Source: Methylomicrobium sp035916875 (GTDB lineage Bacteria; Pseudomonadota; Gammaproteobacteria; Methylococcales; Methylomonadaceae). Taken from it: a stretch of 64,000 bases of DNA. The stretch's first letter is position 1. Every line of letters begins with the position of its first letter. A program made the translations under genes and the position numbers. Positions 59,996 to 64,000 of the stretch are shown here, one piece after another. The stretch lies in assembly GCF_035916875.1 (NCBI RefSeq), contig NZ_JAXUHN010000080.1, forward strand, positions 26,998 to 90,997. The letters are read 5' to 3'. The notes below the pieces were generated by a model. The model saw nothing but the letters and a program-made list of their open reading frames with translations, did no database searches and was not told the DNA's origin.

Positions 59996-60373
59996 ATGAA
60001 CGCATTCAAAAAAATCCTGGCTTCTTTCGTGATCGCTACCCTGTCATCCAGCGCTTTTGCGGTGGCAAATCCAACGTATGAAGATGTTAAAACAGCCATC
60101 GACAATACGCTGGCTAAAGTCGAAGAGGCTATTACGGCCCTGAACAATGGCTCCGACAACGAGGCAGTGGCCAAGCTGGTCAGCGATGCCCGCCAAACTC
60201 AAAAAGATATTGCCAATAACGTGCTGGACGTTAAGCGCAACAGAGCCAGCGGTGTCTTGAATCAAGCGCGTGCCGCACTGAAGGACAATAATTTGCAAGC
60301 GGCTAAGGAATCGTTAACGGATGCCGCCAACAAGTATAAGGAAATACAACAAATTTACGCCTCGACTCATTAA
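59996..60373 (+). CDS. Small exported helical protein
   Basis: The 125-residue product has a signal peptide ending SSSAFAVA, then Ala/Asn/Lys-rich helices (EDVKTAIDNTLAKVEEAITALNNG, ARQTQKDIANNVLDVKRN, LNQARAALKDNNLQAAKESL) with no cysteine or metal motif. It resembles small helical-bundle periplasmic proteins. A terminator follows. MarR-type sites upstream suggest inducible expression. Confidence 0.7.
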   Translation: MNAFKKILASFVIATLSSSAFAVANPTYEDVKTAIDNTLAKVEEAITALNNGSDNEAVAKLVSDARQTQKDIANNVLDVKRNRASGVLNQARAALKDNNLQAAKESLTDAANKYKEIQQIYASTH

Positions 60374-60420
60374 GCTGACCGTGGCTGCGCCGACAGGCCT
60401 GCCACCTTAAACGCAGATGA

Positions 60421-60454
60421 AACCCTTAGCCGGCCTTTCGGATAAGGGTTTTTT
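60421..60454 (+). terminator. Intrinsic terminator
   Basis: AACCCTTA / TAAGGGTT stem with a T tract, 48 bases after the exported-protein stop. Confidence 0.8.
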
Positions 60455-60925
60455 ACTATTTGGACAATACGCTGTTAGAGTTGTCGAGTAACAGAATGGC
60501 TGGAATTCTAAAATGAAGTGGCAGGCTTGCAGCCCAAACGCATGAAAAATCTATGCGTTACATCCCTGTTAATACGCTGGGCACGGTAACCGGTTTGCCG
60601 CCCCCAGCAAAACTGAATTAAGCAATCCGTTGACCGGCAGATTGCAGCGCTTTCGGCTTCCCGGTACACAGACGATCACGGTGGCGCTTCTCGCGATGAC
60701 CTTAGCATTCGGCCTGCATCCGATCGAGCTAATCTTCGCAATCATGGCCGGCGGCGGGGCGATTGTTCGGCTTCTTGGGCCTGCCCTGCTGGCGCCGCCG
60801 GCCGCATCGGTGGTCTCATGCATGCGCATGACTGATATAAGGAAAGCGAGTTTTACAGCCGGGCTTAAGACTTTCAAACGGAGCCGGGACGGCTATCGCC
60901 TACCCCAACGACAGTGTCCGATAGG
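60455..60925. other. Gene-free gap before purM
   Basis: About 470 bases without a convincing gene. A frame at 60630-60935 on the plus strand contains one hydrophobic run (ITVALLAMTLAFGLHPIEL) but has no clear ribosome site or family. It may be a decayed gene or chance. Confidence 0.35.
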
Positions 60926-61963
60926 CTACACGTAAATGACCTTCGCCTTGCCCTCGCCCGCAATCAGCCTGCCTATCGGAAACGCCGTTTCGCCCAAGCC
61001 CGTTAAATTTTCCAGAGCCGCCTGCTCGTCTTCCGGCGCAACGCAGACGATCATGCCGATACCGCAGTTGAAGGTTGTCAGCATGTCGGCCTCGTCGACA
61101 TTGCCGTTTTCTTGCAGCCATTTGAATATTGTCGGCAGTTGCCAGGAGGCAAGATCGATTTCTGCATCCATGCCGTCCAGCAGCACGCGCGGCAGATTTT
61201 CAGTTATGCCGCCGCCGGTAATGTGCGCCAACGCGTGCACGTCGATTTTGTCGAGCAGCGCGAGCAGCGGCCTCACGTATATCCTGGTCGGCGCGAGCAA
61301 GATTTCGCCGAGCGTTTTGCCCTCGAACGGCGCATCCAGTTTGGCGCCGCTGACCTCGATAATCTTCCGGATCAGCGAATAGCCGTTAGAATGCGGCCCC
61401 GAAGAAGCGATGCCGAGCAGTTTGTCGCCGACCTTGACTTTGCCGCCGTCCAGCGCCTTGCTTTTTTCGACGATGCCGACGCAGAAGCCGGCCAGATCGT
61501 ATTCGCCGTCCGCATACATGCCCGGCATTTCGGCCGTCTCGCCGCCGACCAGCGCCGCGCCAGCCTGTTCGCAGCCCTTGCCGATGCCATCGATGACTGC
61601 CGCGGCGGTATCGACATCGAGCCGACCTGTCGCGAAATAATCGAGAAAAAACAGCGGTTCGGCACCCTGCACGATGATGTCGTTCACACACATCGCGACC
61701 AGATCAATGCCGACCGTATCATGCACGTTCATGTCGATCGCCAGTTTCAGCTTAGTGCCGACGCCATCGGTGCCGGAGACTAAAACGGGCTCGCGGTAGC
61801 GGTCCAAAGGCAGTTCAAACATCGATCCGAAACCGCCCAAACCGGCCATCACGCCTGCTGTGCGCGTTCTCGCGGCGATCGGTTTGATGCGTTCGACCAA
61901 GCTGTTGCCGGCCTCAATATCGACGCCGGCGCTTTTGTAATTCAGGCTCTGTTGCTCTCTCAA
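60926..61963 (-). CDS. purM: Phosphoribosylformylglycinamidine cyclo-ligase
   Basis: The 345-residue enzyme makes AIR in purine synthesis. GTDGVGTKLKLAIDM, GGETAEMPGMYADGEYDLAGF and ITGGGITENLPRVL match the AIR synthase motifs. Length is normal. It is not next to purN here. Confidence 0.96.
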   Translation of the reverse strand: MREQQSLNYKSAGVDIEAGNSLVERIKPIAARTRTAGVMAGLGGFGSMFELPLDRYREPVLVSGTDGVGTKLKLAIDMNVHDTVGIDLVAMCVNDIIVQGAEPLFFLDYFATGRLDVDTAAAVIDGIGKGCEQAGAALVGGETAEMPGMYADGEYDLAGFCVGIVEKSKALDGGKVKVGDKLLGIASSGPHSNGYSLIRKIIEVSGAKLDAPFEGKTLGEILLAPTRIYVRPLLALLDKIDVHALAHITGGGITENLPRVLLDGMDAEIDLASWQLPTIFKWLQENGNVDEADMLTTFNCGIGMIVCVAPEDEQAALENLTGLGETAFPIGRLIAGEGKAKVIYV

Positions 61964-62179
61964 GGCAGTGCTCTCTCAATAAATTTTAATTGTGCTATTG
62001 TACAAGACAACCCGAGTTTTGGGTGAAGCTCTCGCGCGGCTTTTTGAGAAAACCGATGCATTTGTTCCGAACCAGCAAAAACTTTACGGTTGAATTTGCA
62101 GAAAAAACTGATTACAGTTGCATGGATCGGGCTATCGGTAAGGATAGGTTTCTTTAAAACGTCATCTGTAGGCATGTCT

Positions 62180-62719
62180 ATGAAAACAAGAATAATAAAA
62201 TTTACATCGTTCATCGCGATCCTGCTGGCAGCACAAACCGCAACCGCCTACGAGGATGAAAAAACCGAAGTACTCTGCAAAGACCCCAAATTTACCGACT
62301 TCACACTGAAAGAATATAGCGAGCCGGATAAATTCGAAGTGCCACCGGAAAGCGCATTCGAGTTCAAGGTCTCCGCTTGGTCAAACCCGAGCACGATCAG
62401 ACTGACCGGCAAAAATGAAAAAATTCCTTTCACGGTCGAAAGCAACAGCAGTTTTCATAAGGTCAAGGCCAAGTTGCCGGCCAGTTTGACCGGCAAATTT
62501 GTCAGAATCAATGCGGCTGTGAAAGCGGTATTGGGCTGTGAAGAGAAGAAAGGCTGGTTGATCAAGGTTGCAGAAGGCGCACCCGCAGCATCCGCCGCAC
62601 CTGCCGCTGACGCATCGGCCCCCGAAGTCAATGCTCCTGCAGTTCCGGCTACCCCCGAAAAATCAGCGCCCGCGGCGGCAACCGAGCCGGCCAAGCCCGC
62701 CGCTCCAGCGCCTCAGTAA
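62180..62719 (+). CDS. Hypothetical exported protein with Ala/Pro-rich tail
   Basis: ATG 62180 follows TAGG by 8 bases; 62174 is also possible. A signal peptide ending AQTATA leads a domain of about 110 residues with two Cys (VLCKDPKF, VLGCEEKKG), then a 50-residue Ala/Pro tail of the kind that crosses the cell wall or links domains. No family is recognised. Probably periplasmic. Confidence 0.6.
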   Translation: MKTRIIKFTSFIAILLAAQTATAYEDEKTEVLCKDPKFTDFTLKEYSEPDKFEVPPESAFEFKVSAWSNPSTIRLTGKNEKIPFTVESNSSFHKVKAKLPASLTGKFVRINAAVKAVLGCEEKKGWLIKVAEGAPAASAAPAADASAPEVNAPAVPATPEKSAPAAATEPAKPAAPAPQ

Positions 62720-63261
62720 GCATTCTTTAAAATCAGCTTCCTTCTAACAAGTCAGGCCGCGCCAGCTGCCTGACATTTGATTGCTCACCCAAAGCAAGTT
62801 ATTGGAACAGTCTAGGCCGGACGGGTTTTGTCAACCCATCAGCACATTTTCTTGAAACCTTGAAGTTGGCTTGAAACGTTGAGGTCGGGGTTGCAAACCC
62901 CGGCCTGTCGGGTTGGGCTTAGTGTGCCTACTCGATTTCGACTTTTCTTTTGCCAAAATTTCCGCGCGCGGCAAAACCCTGCTTAGCAACGGCAAAAACG
63001 AATAACGGCTGGCTTGCCCGATTAGGCTGGAACACCAGGGCGACACTAACCCCGCTATGCCGAACGACAACAAGGCCAAAACCTACAATCGCAACGTACA
63101 AAAAACCAACCCGATCCACCACAAAAACGGCTACAGCCACACAAGTTAAACAATAAAACCCGAACCCGATAGACTCTGAAGGCCAACGACACAAAACTGA
63201 AAGGGGTAAACTTGGTACAAACCAAGACGGCACAAAGCCAATGGCCGGAAATGATAAGCGG
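62720..63261. other. Cassette-like non-coding or decayed region
   Basis: No credible gene is found here. A minus-strand frame (62928-63305) is Phe/Val-rich and probably not a real protein. The palindrome at 62883-62905 lies inside. Composition differs from the neighbouring core genes, and attC-type cassette material begins at 63262, so this may be a cassette or remnant without a gene. Confidence 0.35.
62883..62905. repeat. GTCGGGGTT palindrome (copy 2)
   Basis: GGTCGGGG / CCCCGGCC arms around TTGCAAA. It shares the core design with the repeat at 19371-19397. Confidence 0.5.
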
Positions 63262-63564
63262 CTAAAGAAACAGGCGAACTTGCTCATCGGTGTCAGTGGG
63301 TTCACGAACGCACTTTATGATAGCTCTGTCGCAGACACCAAAGGCGAGGAAGTTCTGACGAGCTTGGTTCAGGGAAGTGCTGTTAGGGGCAAAAACCTCT
63401 TCTAAAAACGGATCGTCAATACCGTTATCTTCCCAGAAACAAATATCACAGATTTCATACTCACCTGGTTGATCAAGAGTAGCGTAGCCGCAACATGGGC
63501 AGACGAAGCGACCATTTTTACCTTGTTCCCTAGGTTTAATTTTATTATCGGTTTGTTCGTTCAT
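63262..63564 (-). CDS. CPCC-type cysteine-rich protein
   Basis: The product of about 100 residues contains FVCPCCGYATLD and EICDICFWEDNG, the paired-Cys pattern of the CPCC family (short zinc-ribbon proteins often found in accessory regions). The start at 63564 (MNEQTDNKI) is used; two ATG codons upstream are in frame (63582, 63642). An attC-type site lies just upstream, so this is probably a gene-cassette product. Function is unknown. Confidence 0.75.
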   Translation of the reverse strand: MNEQTDNKIKPREQGKNGRFVCPCCGYATLDQPGEYEICDICFWEDNGIDDPFLEEVFAPNSTSLNQARQNFLAFGVCDRAIIKCVREPTDTDEQVRLFL

Positions 63565-63594
63565 TTTAGATGAATGCAACATTTTTCTCTTTTT

Positions 63595-63684
63595 GCCCAA
63601 CGTAGAGCTAACCGGGCGCGGCCCGGAAAGCCGAAAAAACAAAACCGCATTATAACCGCGCTCCGGTTGAGCGCCATGTTATGC
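63595..63684 (-). repeat. attC-type recombination site
   Basis: Read on the minus strand it opens with GCATAAC and closes with GTTGGGC (the G-TT-RRRY core). The inner GCTCAACC and GGTTAGC pair with one extra-helical base, as in integron cassette sites. A GC-rich inner palindrome CCGGGCCGCGCCCGG lies between. Length is 90 bases, within the usual range. It separates the HNH and CPCC genes, both on the minus strand. Confidence 0.65.
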
Positions 63685-63690
63685 GTGACC

Positions 63691-63900
63691 TTATTGACCA
63701 TTTGAAATTGCCTGTTTGATTATTGGGGTCACTGAAGCTGAAGTAATACCACGCTCTTTGCAGTATTTAGATTGCAACCAAACAGAGAGCTGCTTTTGCC
63801 CCTTGCTGGCATTGCACCCGCAGCAACAAAGAACGATGTTTTCTCTGGTAATAATTGTTGCATCATTAACGATGTGTTCCCAACTAGTGTCTAATTGCAT
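63691..63900 (-). pseudogene. HNH endonuclease, 5'-truncated
   Basis: Only 69 residues remain. ENIVLCCCGCNASKGQKQLSVWLQSKYCKERGI is the distal half of an HNH nuclease (second zinc knuckle and the N-A-SKG helix). The proximal CxxC and catalytic DH region are missing. Its first codon overlaps the end of an IS630-like transposase, and an in-frame stop lies directly upstream, so the insertion probably removed the 5' part. Confidence 0.6.
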
Positions 63901-64000
63901 AAGTTAGAGATTGTATTTTTGATCTGGCTGCCAACGACTTCGCGTTTCTTCCAAACGAAAGGTTGCGCTCCCGTGTTGTAGGCAGCAATGTATTTCTCCA
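63891..64000 (-). mobile_element. IS630-like transposase, C-terminal end
   Basis: The frame runs in from beyond the right edge: EKYIAAYNTGAQPFVWKKRE, then VVGSQIKNTISNLCN and a stop at 63891. The Y-N-x-x-A-x-PF-W pattern is the C-terminal end of IS630-family transposases. The catalytic DDE part is outside the window. Confidence 0.65.

Noticed and set aside
62928..63305. Minus-strand frame of 125 codons
   Set aside because: Phe/Val-rich low-information translation, no clear ribosome site; more likely part of a non-coding cassette or remnant.

Overview
The window is about 64 kb of chromosome from a gammaproteobacterium, most likely a type I methanotroph (Methylococcales). The main evidence is a ribulose monophosphate (RuMP) formaldehyde-assimilation cluster: hexulose-phosphate synthase, phosphohexuloisomerase, transketolase, transaldolase and class II fructose-bisphosphate aldolase. 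They all lie on the minus strand between about 41.8 and 49.8 kb. The housekeeping order thrS-infC-rpmI-rplT-pheS-pheT-ihfA-merR-tRNA-Pro is also typical of gammaproteobacteria. No methane or methanol oxidation gene is inside the window, so the methanotroph call is inference.

Layout. (1) Bases 1-6.7 kb: the right-hand part of an integrated phage-like or satellite element. It has a primase zinc-finger remnant, a DUF3987 protein, DUF5681 and coiled-coil proteins, small lipoproteins and a leader-like non-coding region. It abuts the 3' end of a tRNA-Pro(GGG) gene, a classical integration site. (2) 6.7-14.5 kb: translation genes and ihfA, all minus, ending at tRNA-Val(GAC). (3) 14.7-24.3 kb: acetyl-CoA synthetase, a frameshifted TPR lipoprotein gene, a DUF455 ferritin-like protein, leuB, plsY, folB-folK, a pteridine reductase and a GDSL esterase. 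(4) 24.3-29.9 kb: murI-trpC-trpD-trpG-trpE-rpe, minus. (5) 30-41.6 kb: a fumarylacetoacetate-hydrolase-family enzyme, a QseBC/PmrAB-like two-component pair, yggX-mutY, an AsmA-family protein, a 2-Cys peroxiredoxin, a bacterial AP2-domain protein, a UDP-glucuronate epimerase-like enzyme and a pterin dehydratase-like protein. (6) 41.8-49.9 kb: the RuMP cluster. (7) 50.4-62.7 kb: HAD phosphatase, dihydroxyacetone kinase subunits, a PfkB sugar kinase, cobO, ethanolamine ammonia-lyase eutBC, a lipoprotein amine oxidase, a MarR regulator, purM and exported proteins. (8) 62.8-64 kb: a cassette-like accessory end with an attC-type site, a CPCC protein, an HNH fragment and the tail of an IS630-like transposase.

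The most striking feature is embedded in the RuMP cluster. Between tkt and tal lie two adjacent genes that I cannot assign to a described family. One encodes a signal-peptide, single-membrane-span protein whose cytoplasmic tail carries four copies of a heptad of the form [T/S]GVxKYL. The other encodes a 436-residue soluble protein with sixteen copies of the same heptad, mostly about 20 residues apart, around a central charged helix. A multivalent membrane-anchored partner pair inside a formaldehyde-fixation operon suggests a scaffold or organiser for RuMP enzymes or for intracytoplasmic membranes. That role is inference. Hairpins occur at five junctions or ends of this cluster and could set transcript ratios.

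Other notable points are mirror-image GGGCGAA arrays flanking the DUF3987 gene, an apparent AUC start for infC, several dispersed palindromic repeats, related half-sites flanking the MarR gene and its neighbour, and a cobO ribosome-binding site buried in a hairpin next to adenosylcobalamin-dependent eutBC.
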